Assembly: GCF_004804275.1 (NCBI RefSeq)
Contig: NZ_STGI01000015.1
Location: 79,903-143,902, forward strand
Length of the DNA stretch: 64,000 nucleotides
DNA from: Herbaspirillum sp. ST 5-3
GTDB taxonomy: Bacteria > Pseudomonadota > Gammaproteobacteria > Burkholderiales > Burkholderiaceae_D
Direction: 5' to 3'
A program made the translations under genes and the position numbers. Below the pieces are notes generated by a model. That model was not told the origin of the DNA, made no database searches, and was given only the letters and a program-made list of their open reading frames with translations. Numbering within the stretch: position 1 is the first letter of the stretch; every line of letters begins with the position of its first letter. This document shows positions 1 through 9,027 of the stretch, piece by piece.

Positions 1-381
1 GCCCACCGGCGCGCCCGCGGCCTTCCATGCGCCGAAGCCGCCTTCGATGTGCGCGACGTTTTCCAGTCCCATGTCCTGCACGGTCTTGGTGGTGAGCGCG
101 CTGCGCCAGCCGGCGGCGCAGAAGAAGACGAATTCCTTCTTTTCGCCGAACACCGGCTTGAAGTACGGCGAATCGGGGTCAACCCAGAATTCGATCATGC
201 CGCGCGGCGCGGAAAAGGCGCCGGGGACGATACCGTCGCGCTCCAGCTCGCGCACGTCCCGCACGTCGACGAACTGTACCTGCGGATCGCCGAACTTGGC
301 CCTGGCCTGTTCCACGCTGTAGGTCTTCACCTGCGCCATCGCCTCATCGACGAGCGCCTTGTATCCTTTTTTCATTGGCAT
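1..381 (-). CDS. Rhodanese-domain sulfurtransferase (3' end outside window)
   Basis: The visible 127 residues form a single rhodanese domain: a VQFVDVRDVRE strand-turn near residue 40 and the active-site loop CAAGWRS near residue 90, whose Cys would carry the persulfide. Such single-domain proteins pass sulfane sulfur or act as thiol sensors; no substrate can be named. The ATG at 381 is preceded by GGAGGA. A second Met lies two codons on, but only the first has good spacing. The C-terminus runs off the left edge. It is the last visible gene of a minus-strand run and follows the DsbA-fold gene closely. Confidence 0.85.
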   Translation of the reverse strand, partial: MPMKKGYKALVDEAMAQVKTYSVEQARAKFGDPQVQFVDVRDVRELERDGIVPGAFSAPRGMIEFWVDPDSPYFKPVFGEKKEFVFFCAAGWRSALTTKTVQDMGLENVAHIEGGFGAWKAAGAPVG

Positions 382-397
382 GATGTCTCCTCCGGTT

Positions 398-1003
398 TCA
401 GATCTTTCCGTACTTTAAAAATGCCTCAAGCTGGTCGAAGCGGTCAAAGCCCCAGAACGGTTCGCCGTCGACAATCACAAAGGGCGAGCCGAATACGCCG
501 CGCGCCATCGCCGCGTCGACGTCGGCTTTCAACTGCTCCTTGACGGGCGCACTGTTGGCGCCGTCGATCACCGCCGCCGCATCCAGTCCCGTCTTGCCGG
601 CGATCTCTGCAATGGCATCGGTATCGGCGATATTGCTGCCGTCAACGAAATAGGCGTGGTACACCGCCTGCGCGAACTCGACCGCTTTGCGCTCGCCATG
701 TGCCTGCCGCACCCACAGCATGGCGCGCGCCGCCAGCTGCGTCGCCAGTGGAAATGCGGGCGGGCGTTGATACGAAATGCCGTGAAAACGTGCACAGCGC
801 TCGAAATCGCGAAACGCGTACTCGCCCTTCAAAGGCACCATCGGCAGCGGCACGCCGCCGGTCGTCTTGAACACCGCGCCCAGCAGCAACGGATGCCAGT
901 TCACCTTGCGATCGTATCTTGCCGCGAGATGTTCGATGCGCGTCGATGCGAAGTAGCCGTATGGCGAGGAAAAGTCGAAGTAGAAATCGATTGCGGTCGT
1001 CAT
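398..1003 (-). CDS. 2-hydroxychromene-2-carboxylate isomerase / DsbA-fold family protein
   Basis: 201 residues, the usual length of the HCCA isomerase (kappa-class GST-like) family. The N-terminus reads FYFDFSSPYGYFAS, where the Ser replaces the DsbA cysteine and binds glutathione in characterised members. The C-terminal stretch GVFGSPFVIVDGEPFWG is the cis-Pro thioredoxin-fold signature. It starts 15 bases after the acyl-CoA dehydrogenase stop on the same strand, so the two are probably co-transcribed. Real substrates of most members are unknown; an aromatic-degradation role should not be assumed because no other such gene is nearby. Confidence 0.85.
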   Translation of the reverse strand: MTTAIDFYFDFSSPYGYFASTRIEHLAARYDRKVNWHPLLLGAVFKTTGGVPLPMVPLKGEYAFRDFERCARFHGISYQRPPAFPLATQLAARAMLWVRQAHGERKAVEFAQAVYHAYFVDGSNIADTDAIAEIAGKTGLDAAAVIDGANSAPVKEQLKADVDAAMARGVFGSPFVIVDGEPFWGFDRFDQLEAFLKYGKI

Positions 1004-1018
1004 GGCGTCCTCTCCGTA

Positions 1019-2149
1019 TCAGGCCAGCGCGCGGCCGATCAGGATCTTCTGGATGTCGCTGGTGCCCTCGTAGATCTGGCACACGCGCACGTCGCGATAA
1101 ATCCGCTCGACCGGAAAATCGCTGACATAGCCGTAGCCGCCATGGATCTGAATCGCATCGGAACAGACACGCTCGGCCATTTCGCTGGCGAACAGCTTGG
1201 CCATTGCCGCTTCCTTGAGGCAGGCGCGCCCTGCGTCCTTGAGGCTGGCCGCATGCCAGATCAACTGGCGCGCCGCTTCGATCTGCGTGGCCATGTCGGA
1301 CAGCTTGAACTGCACCGCCTGGTGCTCGAACAGCGGCTTGCCGAAGCTGGTGCGCTCCTTGGAGTAGGCAAGCGCGGCATCGAACGCGGCGCGCGCCATG
1401 CCCACCGATTGCGAGGCGATGCCGATGCGCCCGCCTTCCAGCCCGGACAAGGCAATCTTGTAGCCCTGCCCTTCGTCGCCGATCAGGTTTTGCGCGGGAA
1501 TGCGGCAGTTATCGAACAGGATCTGTGCCGTGTCGGACGAGTGCTGTCCGAGCTTCTCTTCCAGGCGCGCCACGACGTAACCGGGTGTATTGGTCGGCAC
1601 CCAGAATGCGCTGATGCCGCGCTTGCCGGCCGCCTTGTCCGTCACCGCCATCACGATCGCGACATCGGCATACTTGCCGCTGGTGATGAACTGCTTCACG
1701 CCGTTCAACACGTAATGGTCGCCATCTCTGGTCGCAGTAGTGCGCAAGGCGGCGGCGTCGCTGCCCACATGTGGCTCGGTCAGGCAGAACGCGCCCAGCA
1801 TCTCGCCGCGCGCCAGCGGCTTCAGCCATTGCTCCTTCTGCGCGTCGTTGGCATACATCATGGCGATGCTGCACACCGGGCAGTTGTTGACCGAGATGAT
1901 GGTCGAGGTGCCGCCGTCGCCGGCTGCAATTTCTTCCAGTACCAGCGCCAGCGAGAGGTAATCGAGCCCCGCGCCGCCGAGTTCTTCCGGCACGGCGACG
2001 CCGAAGGCTCCGAGCGCCGCCAGCCCCTGCAGCTCGTCCTTCGGAAAATGATGTTCCTTGTCCCAGCGTGCGGCATTCGGCGCGAGGCGTTCCTGCGCAA
2101 AGCTGCGCAGCGCGTCGCGGATCATTTCGTGTTGTTCTGACAGAACCAT
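1019..2149 (-). CDS. Short-chain-type acyl-CoA dehydrogenase
   Basis: 376 residues from the ATG at 2149, the typical length for a soluble FAD acyl-CoA dehydrogenase. The start MVLSEQHEMIRDALRSFA is family-typical. Further in are the FAD/substrate signatures LTEPHVGSDAAAL and NGVKQFITSG, and the C-terminal catalytic base lies in YEGTSDIQ. It oxidises an acyl-CoA to the 2-enoyl-CoA and passes electrons to ETF. An in-frame upstream extension to 2188 has no homology-like content. Neighbouring thiolase, SDR and LiuA support a role in short or branched acyl-CoA breakdown; chain-length preference cannot be read from sequence. Confidence 0.92.
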   Translation of the reverse strand: MVLSEQHEMIRDALRSFAQERLAPNAARWDKEHHFPKDELQGLAALGAFGVAVPEELGGAGLDYLSLALVLEEIAAGDGGTSTIISVNNCPVCSIAMMYANDAQKEQWLKPLARGEMLGAFCLTEPHVGSDAAALRTTATRDGDHYVLNGVKQFITSGKYADVAIVMAVTDKAAGKRGISAFWVPTNTPGYVVARLEEKLGQHSSDTAQILFDNCRIPAQNLIGDEGQGYKIALSGLEGGRIGIASQSVGMARAAFDAALAYSKERTSFGKPLFEHQAVQFKLSDMATQIEAARQLIWHAASLKDAGRACLKEAAMAKLFASEMAERVCSDAIQIHGGYGYVSDFPVERIYRDVRVCQIYEGTSDIQKILIGRALA

Positions 2150-2198
2150 CTTGTTTTCTTTTCCCTGTTGGCGATGCGCCGCGCGCACCGATCGATGT

Positions 2199-2867
2199 TT
2201 ACCAGTCGAGCATCTTCCCGCTGCGACTGCGATACGCCCCTGTGTCGCCGGGCGTCAGCGATGCAATCACCTGCAGCAATCCGCGCACGCTTTCTTCCGC
2301 CGTGATCGCCGCGCCCGGCCCGCCCATGTCAGTCTTCACCCAGCCCGGATCGAGCGCGACGAAAGTCGCCTTCGGGTAGTCGAAGGATGCGCTCTTGACG
2401 ACCATGTTCAAGGCCGACTTCGATACGCGGTACAGCCAGCCGTAACTCGACTCCGTGCCGCTCACGCTGCCCATGCCGCTGCTGAGGAAACCGAACTTGC
2501 CGCCCGCGGCTTCCACCATCGGCGCCACCAGCGGTATCGCCTGCATCGCGCCGAGCACGTTGGTGCGCATCACATGGTCGAAATCCTGCTGCGTCGGTGC
2601 TGACTTCGCGTCATCACGCGGCCCGAACACGCCGGCGACATACACGGCAAGATCGAGTTTCACGCCGTCGAGCTGCCAGCCGAGTGCGGCCAGCGAGTCA
2701 GGGTTGGCGACGTCGAGCTTGACGGCCTCGGCGCCGTCCGAACGCAATGCCGCCAGCGCCGCGTCGTCGCGCGCGGTGGCGAATACCTTCCAGCGGTCAG
2801 TCAGCAGCTGGCGGACAAATTCGTGACCGATGCCGCGAGAGGCACCGATAATGAGTGCGGTAGGCAT
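2199..2867 (-). CDS. SDR family oxidoreductase (C-factor-like)
   Basis: 222 residues. The N-terminal Rossmann motif TALIIGASRGIGHEF binds NAD(P), a YVAG segment stands where NNAG usually is, and the catalytic pair is in YRVSK. The short C-terminus ending in a GxYRSRSGKMLDW-like tail is typical of the C-factor/CsgA-type SDRs of proteobacteria. The name CsgA here is unrelated to curli. The ATG at 2867 starts the fold directly. It sits between thiolase and acyl-CoA dehydrogenase on the same strand, but a strong hairpin lies upstream, so it may have its own promoter. Substrate unknown. Confidence 0.88.
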   Translation of the reverse strand: MPTALIIGASRGIGHEFVRQLLTDRWKVFATARDDAALAALRSDGAEAVKLDVANPDSLAALGWQLDGVKLDLAVYVAGVFGPRDDAKSAPTQQDFDHVMRTNVLGAMQAIPLVAPMVEAAGGKFGFLSSGMGSVSGTESSYGWLYRVSKSALNMVVKSASFDYPKATFVALDPGWVKTDMGGPGAAITAEESVRGLLQVIASLTPGDTGAYRSRSGKMLDW

Positions 2868-2906
2868 GACGAGATCCGGGACGGAAAGTCGAAAAAGTCT
2901 GATACG

Positions 2907-2938
2907 GGTTCCCTCCCCCCTGCATGGAGGAGGGAACC
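2907..2938 (-). terminator. Hairpin between thiolase and SDR genes, possible terminator
   Basis: GGTTCCCTCC and GGAGGGAACC form a perfect 10-bp stem with a 12-nt loop in the 99-bp gap after the thiolase stop. On the minus strand a CTTTTTC tract follows about 10 nt later. It could terminate part of the thiolase transcript or be an RNA-stability hairpin; the T-tract is not adjacent, so confidence is limited. Confidence 0.4.
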
Positions 2939-2966
2939 GGACGGTGGATTGCTCAATGACGCTTGC

Positions 2967-4148
2967 TTACATCAGCTCGATCGCCATCGCCGTTCCTTCA
3001 CCGCCGCCGATGCACAGCGAAGCGACACCCAGCTTGCCGCCGGTCTTCTTCAGCGCGCCGATCAGCGTGACAATGATGCGAGCGCCGGAGGCACCGATCG
3101 GGTGGCCGAGTGCGCAGGCACCGCCGTGGATATTGATCTTCTCGTGCGCGATGCCGTGATCGCGCATCGCTGCCATCGGCACGACCGCGAACGCTTCATT
3201 GATCTCGAACAGATCGACATCCTTGGTGGTCAGGTTCAGCTTCTTGTACAGCTTGTCGATGGCGCCGACCGGTGCGGTGGTGAACCAGTTCGGTTCCTGC
3301 GAATGCGTGGCATGGCCAAGCACGCGGGCGATCGGCTTGCAGCCGAGCTTCTTCGCGGTCGATTCGCGCATCAGCACCAGCGCGGCGGCACCGTCGTTGA
3401 TGGAGGACGAAGACGCAGCCGTGATCGTGCCATCCTTCTTGAAGGCCGGCTTGAGCGAGGGAATCTTGTCGAGCTTGGCCTTCAGCGGACCTTCGTCCTT
3501 GTCGACCACCACGTCGCCGCCCTTGCCCGCCACCGTGACCGGCGCGATTTCCCATTTGAAGGAGCCGTCGGCGGTCGCCGCCTGCGCGCGCTTGACGGAT
3601 TCGATCGCGAACGCATCCTGCGCTTCGCGGGTGAACTCGTATTTGGCTGCGCATTCCTCGCCGAAGGTGCCCATGGAGCGGCCCTTCTCGTAGGCGTCTT
3701 CCAGACCATCGAGCATCATGTGGTCGTACATCATGGCGTGGCCGATGCGATAGCCGCTGCGTCCCTTCGGAATCAGGTAAGGCGCGCCGGTCATCGATTC
3801 CATGCCGCCGGCGACGACGATTTCATTGGAGCCGGCGAGGATGGAGTCGAAGCCGATCATGGCGGCCTTCATCGCGGAGCCGCACATCTTCGACATGGTG
3901 ACCGCGCCGGTGGAAACCGGAATGCCGGCCTTGATCGCCGCCTGGCGTGCCGGTGCCTGGCCCTGACCCGCCATCAGGCAGTTGCCGAACAGGACTTCGC
4001 TCACCAGTTTCGGTTCCAGCCCGGCGCGCTCGACCGCTGCGCGAATTGCCACCGCGCCCAGATCGGAAGCCGACAATGCCGCGAAATCTCCCAGGAATGC
4101 GCCCATCGGGGTGCGTGCGGCGCCAACAATAACAATAGGATCGTTCAT
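2967..4148 (-). CDS. Acetyl-CoA C-acetyltransferase (thiolase)
   Basis: 393 residues, full thiolase length. The nucleophilic Cys lies in KMCGSAMKA (about residue 89), the second half carries NEAFAVV, and the C-terminal GGACALGHPIGASGARI holds the proton-shuttling Cys and His. The enzyme cleaves acetoacetyl-CoA or a 3-ketoacyl-CoA, or condenses two acetyl-CoA. Two adjacent ATGs exist (4151 and 4148); GGAG is 3 nt from the first and 6 nt from the second, so 4148 is chosen. It follows aceK by about 23 nt. With LiuA at 7-8 kb it could complete the leucine route by splitting acetoacetyl-CoA. Confidence 0.93.
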   Translation of the reverse strand: MNDPIVIVGAARTPMGAFLGDFAALSASDLGAVAIRAAVERAGLEPKLVSEVLFGNCLMAGQGQAPARQAAIKAGIPVSTGAVTMSKMCGSAMKAAMIGFDSILAGSNEIVVAGGMESMTGAPYLIPKGRSGYRIGHAMMYDHMMLDGLEDAYEKGRSMGTFGEECAAKYEFTREAQDAFAIESVKRAQAATADGSFKWEIAPVTVAGKGGDVVVDKDEGPLKAKLDKIPSLKPAFKKDGTITAASSSSINDGAAALVLMRESTAKKLGCKPIARVLGHATHSQEPNWFTTAPVGAIDKLYKKLNLTTKDVDLFEINEAFAVVPMAAMRDHGIAHEKINIHGGACALGHPIGASGARIIVTLIGALKKTGGKLGVASLCIGGGEGTAMAIELM

Positions 4149-4171
4149 CATTTTCTCCAAAGGTCTGCGAA

Positions 4172-5965
4172 CTAGGCAGCTTGCGCCGCCGGGGGTAAGG
4201 ATTTGTAGCTGAAACGCAATTCCTGCGGATACGGGAACACATCTTCGACGATGCCTTCGAGCAGGCGCTGCTTCGCGTTCTGCCAGTACTGCGGCGTGAG
4301 CAGGTCGGCGTGGTGCTTCAGGAAGTACTTCCGCACTTCCGGATTGCCGAGCAGGAAGGTCTCGAACTGTTCCGGGAACACGTCGTTCTTCGCGACCGGA
4401 TACCAGGGCTCGCTCGACATCTCATCTTCCTCGTTGCGGGCCACGGGGATCGTCCGGAAGTTGCAGTCGGTGATGTATTCGATTTCATCATAGTCGTAAA
4501 ACACCACGCGTCCATGACGGGTCACACCAAAGTTCTTGTACAGCATATCGCCCGGAAAGATGTTGACGCCGACCATATCCTTGATGGCGTTGCCGTACTC
4601 GACCACGCCGTGTTCGACCGCCGCATGGTCACCGCGCTTTTCCGCTTCCGACAGCCAGATGTTGAGCGGCGTCATGCGGCGTTCGATGTACAAATGCTTG
4701 ATGATGATCTCCTCGCCCTCTTCCTCGACGATGGAGGGCGCGACCTCCTTCAGTTCGGCCAGCAGTTCCATCGAGAAGCGCGAGCGCGGAAAGGCGACGT
4801 TCGAATATTCCAGCGTATCGGCCATGCGACCGACACGGTCATGGTATTTCACCAGCAGGTATTTTTCCTTGACCTGCGCACGGGTTGTTTCCTTCGGCGG
4901 CGGGAAATGATCCTTGATGACCTTGAACACGTACGGAAAGGACGGCAGCGCGAACACCACCATCACCAGGCCGCGAATGCCGGGCGCGGCCTCGAAGCAG
5001 TCAGAAGAATGATGCAGGTGATGCAGGAAGTCGCGGTAGAACGCATTCTTGCCCAGCTTCTGCAGGCCGAGGATGGTGTAGATCTCGCTGCGCGGCTTGT
5101 ACGGCATCAGCGTGCGCAGGAACTGCACATAGGCCGAGGGCACCTCCATGTCGACCATGAAGTAGGCGCGGGTGAACGAGAACAGCACCGTGATCAGGGT
5201 CGGGTCGAAGATCACCGTGTCCAGCACCATTTCGCGCTTGCGGTTGTACAGGATGGGCACGACGAAGGGATAGATGCGATTGCCGTTGATGCCCTTGCCG
5301 ACGATGTAGGCGCCCTTGTTGCGATAGAACAAGCTCGACAGCACCTGGATCTGATGGTTCGGCTCCAGCAGGTCGGAACCGAACAGCGCGCGCATGCGCG
5401 ACTCGACAAAGCCGACGTCGCGGTCGAGATCGGCGAAAGGTGCCGCGAGCTGGAAGTTGGTGACGATGCGCTTCAGGGTGTAGTGCAAGCCATCCGTTGC
5501 GGGATAGTAGACGCGGTAGGTCGGCAAGCCCTCTTCCGGCTCGATGTACTCGGTCGAGACGGCCGGCCGCACGAAGATGAAGTCGTTATGGAAATAGGCG
5601 CGGTGCAGGATGTTGCAGCACACGGAATTGAAAAAGGTTTCCGCCAGTTCCGGCTGCTTGTGGTTGATCAGCAGGCCGATGTAGTGGAGTTTCACTTCGC
5701 GCCAGACGTCGTCGCTGATTTCCTCCTGGTCGTATTCATCCTCCAGGGTCTGCACGCATTCGTGCACGCGATGATCGTAAAAGGCGATGCGTTCGCGTGC
5801 CTTGAGCTGCGCGGTTTTCCAGTCGCAGGTTTCGAAGTAGCGCTTGGCATCCTGGCTGGCGGCACGGAACAGGCGATAGTGCTTGTCGAAGCCGTCCAGG
5901 ATCGTGCGCGCAATATCGAACGCGATCTGCGAGGAGAGGAGTTTGGGAAAGGCGGTCAATGGCAT
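4172..5965 (-). CDS. aceK: Isocitrate dehydrogenase kinase/phosphatase
   Basis: 597 residues (E. coli AceK 578). The regulatory N-terminal half includes TETFFNSV-like and [12 protein letters not shown] segments. The kinase-like C-terminal half has the ATP loop [36 protein letters not shown] and a metal-binding DYD in [11 protein letters not shown]. AceK phosphorylates isocitrate dehydrogenase to push carbon into the glyoxylate shunt and reverses this with its phosphatase activity. aceA and aceB are not in this window. The position beside thiolase and acyl-CoA dehydrogenases fits growth on acetyl-CoA-yielding substrates. A 207-bp upstream gap probably holds its promoter. Confidence 0.97.
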   Translation of the reverse strand: MPLTAFPKLLSSQIAFDIARTILDGFDKHYRLFRAASQDAKRYFETCDWKTAQLKARERIAFYDHRVHECVQTLEDEYDQEEISDDVWREVKLHYIGLLINHKQPELAETFFNSVCCNILHRAYFHNDFIFVRPAVSTEYIEPEEGLPTYRVYYPATDGLHYTLKRIVTNFQLAAPFADLDRDVGFVESRMRALFGSDLLEPNHQIQVLSSLFYRNKGAYIVGKGINGNRIYPFVVPILYNRKREMVLDTVIFDPTLITVLFSFTRAYFMVDMEVPSAYVQFLRTLMPYKPRSEIYTILGLQKLGKNAFYRDFLHHLHHSSDCFEAAPGIRGLVMVVFALPSFPYVFKVIKDHFPPPKETTRAQVKEKYLLVKYHDRVGRMADTLEYSNVAFPRSRFSMELLAELKEVAPSIVEEEGEEIIIKHLYIERRMTPLNIWLSEAEKRGDHAAVEHGVVEYGNAIKDMVGVNIFPGDMLYKNFGVTRHGRVVFYDYDEIEYITDCNFRTIPVARNEEDEMSSEPWYPVAKNDVFPEQFETFLLGNPEVRKYFLKHHADLLTPQYWQNAKQRLLEGIVEDVFPYPQELRFSYKSLPPAAQAA

Positions 5966-6172
5966 CGTGATAGCTCGAAATGTTTAATCCAAGCCTCCAG
6001 TGTAGCCAAATCCATGCGCCCGCCGCCGCAAACCGCACTCCGCAGCATGACGCCGGACAGCGCATTTGGCGCGCGGCGGTGTCGGAGTATCGAGGTGAGC
6101 GGGGTGTCCATGATGGATATTACTTCGCCATGTCAAAAAATCACTACCGTAAGACTACGAGTTGCCATGTCT

Positions 6173-6604
6173 TCAACTTTCGGCGCTGTTTGCGTCGCCG
6201 AGCAACACTTGAGCGGCATCAAGTACCGATTGCGGAAATTCGGTGGTCTTGCGCGTATCCGTATCGAGGAACGCACCGACCAGTTCGGTGGTCGCCACTT
6301 CCTGTCCCGTTTCGCTGTTGAACATGCGATGCAGGAAGCGCACGGTCTTGCGCTTGATTTCCAGCAGTTCGCTGGTCACGTGCAGCAGCGAACCGGCATG
6401 CACTTCCAGCTTGTATTGCGTGCGCTGGTCGAGCGCGACCATGCCGCGCCTGTTCTCTTTCAGGAAGCCGGGCGTGAGCCCGATGCGCGCGAAGAAGTGC
6501 CAGGTCGCCTCGTCAAAACGCGCGGTGTAGAACTGCACGTTCATGTGCCCCACATGGTCCATCGACCAGGGATAGACGAAGCCGCGATATGTCTCGATCT
6601 GCAT
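6173..6604 (-). CDS. 4HBT-family hot-dog acyl-CoA thioesterase
   Basis: 143 residues starting MQIETYRGFVYPWSMD. The signature DHVGHMNVQFYTARFDEATW, with the catalytic-type Asp and the HMN turn of 4-hydroxybenzoyl-CoA-thioesterase-like proteins, lies at about 15-34. The ATG at 6604 is supported because it begins the fold exactly; a longer frame upstream overlaps the PaaI-type gene. It lies 11 nt after that gene and is probably co-translated. It hydrolyses an acyl-CoA to free acid and CoA; the acyl group is unknown. Two thioesterases of different families in tandem next to liuA suggest relief of acyl-CoA build-up. Confidence 0.88.
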   Translation of the reverse strand: MQIETYRGFVYPWSMDHVGHMNVQFYTARFDEATWHFFARIGLTPGFLKENRRGMVALDQRTQYKLEVHAGSLLHVTSELLEIKRKTVRFLHRMFNSETGQEVATTELVGAFLDTDTRKTTEFPQSVLDAAQVLLGDANSAES

Positions 6605-6615
6605 GGCCGCTTCCT

Positions 6616-7068
6616 TTACATGCCGGTTGAGTCGCCCTGCTCGCGCGGCAGCACCGCCATGGTGGCGGTCAGCTTGCTGATGAGCGTCTTCTTGTCTCCT
6701 GCCATGGCGAAGACTTCGGATTCGACCACGTGGAACGCCTTGCCGGGCTTGAGCACGTGCGCGCAGCATCGCAGTTCTTCGCCCTTGCCGGGACGCAGCA
6801 GGTGCAGCTTGAACTCCAGCGTCAGGATGTACTCATGGGCGGGCGTGACCGACATGGCCGCGCCGCCGGCGGTATGGTCTGCAAGGGTCGCCTGGACACC
6901 GGCGTGGATGACGCCGGTGTGCTGCAGATGACGCGGATGGATGCGCAAGGATGATTCGCACCAGCCGGGGCCGAAATCGACAAGCTTGATGCCGAGATCG
7001 GTGAGAAAGGCGGCTTCACGGAAACCGTCTTCCACAACCTGACGATAATTGGGATCGGGCGCTCGCAT
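6616..7068 (-). CDS. PaaI-family thioesterase
   Basis: 150 residues of the hot-dog PaaI type. The helix region reads CESSLRIHPRHLQHTGVIHAGVQATLADHTAGGAA, with the HxGxxH-like loop and catalytic acidic residue in the central helix (ADHTAG); this quoted span is made of two shorter motifs. A final strand reads VVESEVFAMAG. It is 59 nt downstream of liuA and directly upstream of the 4HBT thioesterase on the same strand. It likely clears aromatic or short acyl-CoA dead-ends in the cytoplasm. The specific substrate is not deducible. Confidence 0.87.
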   Translation of the reverse strand: MRAPDPNYRQVVEDGFREAAFLTDLGIKLVDFGPGWCESSLRIHPRHLQHTGVIHAGVQATLADHTAGGAAMSVTPAHEYILTLEFKLHLLRPGKGEELRCCAHVLKPGKAFHVVESEVFAMAGDKKTLISKLTATMAVLPREQGDSTGM

Positions 7069-7127
7069 TGACTGGTCTCCTCCGCGCTACGAGCACCTCG
7101 CAGGAGGAGCTCTGCGGCGGCCTGTTT

Positions 7128-8312
7128 TTATTTTGTCTCTGCAAACAATTCGCGGCCGATCAGCATGCGGCGGATTTCGCTGGTGCCGGCGCCGATTTCG
7201 TACAGCTTGGCATCGCGCCACAGACGGCCGGTCGGGTTTTCATTGATGTAGCCGTTGCCACCCAGCGTCTGGATCGCTTCGCCCGCCATCCAGGTCGCCT
7301 TTTCGGCGGAGTACAGGATCGCGCCGGCAGCATCCTTGCGCAGCGCGCGTACCAGTTCCGGACTCTTGGCGCGGTCGCAAGCCTGACCGACAGCGTAGAC
7401 GTAAGCCTTGCATGCCATCATGGTCGAATACATGTCGGCAACCTTGCCTTGCATCAGCTGGAATTCGCCGATCGGCTGGCCGAACTGCTTGCGCTCGTGG
7501 ATGTAGGGCACGACAACATCCATGCACGCCTGCATGATGCCCAGCGGACCGCCGGACAGCACGGTGCGCTCGAAATCAAGGCCGGACATCAGCACGTTGA
7601 CGCCCTTGCCCAGACCGCCCAGCACGTTTTCCGCCGGCACTTCGCAATCCTGGAACACCAGTTCGCCGGTGTGCGAGCCGCGCATGCCGAGCTTGTCGAG
7701 CTTCTGTGCGACGGAGAAACCCTTGTAGCCCTTCTCGACCAGGAAGGCGGTCATGCCGCGCGGCCCGGCTTCGATGTCGTTCTTCGCGTACACCACCATC
7801 ACGTCGGCATCCGGGCCATTGGTGATCCACATCTTGGAGCCGTTGAGCACCCAGCGGTCGCCCTTCCAGTCGGCGCGCAGCTTCATGCTGACGACGTCGG
7901 AACCGGCATTCGGTTCCGACATGGCCAATGCGCCGACGTACTCGCCGGAAATCAGTTTCGGCAGATATTTCTTCTTCTGCTCTTCGGTGCCGTTGCGCTT
8001 GATCTGGTTGACGCACAGGTTGGAGTGCGCGCCGTAGGAGAGGCCGACCGAAGCGGAGGCACGCGAGATTTCTTCCATCGCGACGATGTGCGCGAGATAG
8101 CCCATGTCGGTGCCGCCGTACTCCTCGCTGACGGTGACGCCGAGCAAGCCGAGTTCGCCCATCTTTTTCCACAGGTCCATCGGGAACTGGTCGGTGCGGT
8201 CGATTTCGGCGGCACGCGGTGCGATTTCCGCCTGTGCGAATTGCTGCACGGTTTCGCGCAGCGCGGCGATGTCTTCGCCATGGTCAAAAGTCAGGCCGGG
8301 CAGGTGGATCAT
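7128..8312 (-). CDS. liuA: Isovaleryl-CoA dehydrogenase
   Basis: 394 residues. MSEPNAGSD (131-139) and [10 protein letters not shown] (157-166) contact FAD and substrate. The catalytic Glu is in [10 protein letters not shown] (about E248), the internal position typical of isovaleryl-CoA dehydrogenases rather than the C-terminal site of other family members; this separates it from the dehydrogenase at 1-2 kb. It converts isovaleryl-CoA to 3-methylcrotonyl-CoA in leucine breakdown. AAGGAG precedes the ATG. A LiuR-type palindrome lies about 70-90 bp upstream. The usual liuBCDE partners (methylcrotonyl-CoA carboxylase etc.) are not in this window. Confidence 0.95.
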   Translation of the reverse strand: MIHLPGLTFDHGEDIAALRETVQQFAQAEIAPRAAEIDRTDQFPMDLWKKMGELGLLGVTVSEEYGGTDMGYLAHIVAMEEISRASASVGLSYGAHSNLCVNQIKRNGTEEQKKKYLPKLISGEYVGALAMSEPNAGSDVVSMKLRADWKGDRWVLNGSKMWITNGPDADVMVVYAKNDIEAGPRGMTAFLVEKGYKGFSVAQKLDKLGMRGSHTGELVFQDCEVPAENVLGGLGKGVNVLMSGLDFERTVLSGGPLGIMQACMDVVVPYIHERKQFGQPIGEFQLMQGKVADMYSTMMACKAYVYAVGQACDRAKSPELVRALRKDAAGAILYSAEKATWMAGEAIQTLGGNGYINENPTGRLWRDAKLYEIGAGTSEIRRMLIGRELFAETK

Positions 8313-8377
8313 GTCTTCCTCTCCTTATACGTGGGATACGGTGGCATATCGCCAATCTTGCAGGATCATACCGCCAA

Positions 8378-8400
8378 TTGACGTTTACGTAAACGTAAAG
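8378..8400. promoter_or_regulatory. LiuR-type operator upstream of liuA
   Basis: Contains a perfect 16-bp palindrome ACGTTTACGTAAACGT (8381-8396) flanked by TTG and AAA. It closely resembles the TTKACGT-NNN-ACGTMAA type box of LiuR regulators. It lies between liuR and liuA, so LiuR probably controls liuA separately from its own promoter. Confidence 0.75.
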
Positions 8401-8432
8401 CAGGTACGGTGAAAATACGGTATTGCGCCGAA

Positions 8433-8876
8433 TCAGGCAGCATCTTTCAGACGGCGCGCGGCGGATTTTTTCTCCGCCAGCGCCGCTTTCGCGCCTTTGT
8501 CGCCCGCGAGCAGACGACGGCATTCCTCCTCGTGCGCCGCGATTTCCGCCAGCGTCACCTCCAGGTCTTCGCGCTGGCGCTCCAGCGTTTCGCGATGCTG
8601 CGCCAGCACGGTCAGAAAGCGCTTCAGTTGCGCCGTCGTGTCCTTGGGCGATTCATACATGTCGACCAGCGCCTTGATCTCCAGCAGGCTCAGGCCGAGC
8701 CGCTTGCCGCGCAAGGTCAGCTTCAGGCGGGTACGCTCGCGCGGACTGTACACGCGGGTGCGGCCGCCCGCGCCTTCACGCTTGGGGCTGAGCAGGCCCT
8801 GGTCTTCGTAGAAGCGGATCGCGCGCGGCGTGATGTCGAACTCACGGGCCAGTTCGGTAATGGTGTAGGTCGGCAT
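8433..8876 (-). CDS. liuR: MerR-family regulator of leucine/isovalerate catabolism (LiuR type)
   Basis: 147 residues from the ATG at 8876 (MPTYTITELAREFDITP). The MerR winged-helix domain spans about 3-72 with RAIRFYEDQGLLSP and GGRTRVYSPRERTRL, followed by a coiled-coil dimerisation region rich in Glu and Arg. There is no cysteine cluster for metal sensing, which fits the CoA-ester-sensing LiuR group. It is directly upstream of liuA, and matching palindromes lie in front of both liuA and liuR. The name rests on this context as well as on sequence. It probably represses the liu genes until pathway acyl-CoAs accumulate. Confidence 0.88.
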   Translation of the reverse strand: MPTYTITELAREFDITPRAIRFYEDQGLLSPKREGAGGRTRVYSPRERTRLKLTLRGKRLGLSLLEIKALVDMYESPKDTTAQLKRFLTVLAQHRETLERQREDLEVTLAEIAAHEEECRRLLAGDKGAKAALAEKKSAARRLKDAA

Positions 8877-8932
8877 GGAGGGCGTCTGCAGCAAAGAGAG
8901 TTTGTGTTTACAATCGTCGGAACCGATTGCAG

Positions 8933-8948
8933 TTTACGTTAACGTCAA
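8933..8948. promoter_or_regulatory. LiuR-type operator in the liuR / metallo-hydrolase divergent region
   Basis: TTTACGTTAACGTCAA, with a perfect ACGTTAACGT core. It lies 57 bp upstream of liuR and 80 bp upstream of the divergent metallo-hydrolase. It could serve autoregulation and also bring the metallo-hydrolase into the LiuR regulon. Confidence 0.72.
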
Positions 8949-9027
8949 TCAGTCGTGCCATTGTAGGCGCGCTGGCGGCAAATGTGAACATGCCAGATTG
9001 ACAATTTGCATACCGAAAGCCTCATTG

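Noticed and set aside
4310..6931. 873-codon open frame on the plus strand
   Set aside because: Antisense to aceK and thioesterase genes with recognisable motifs.
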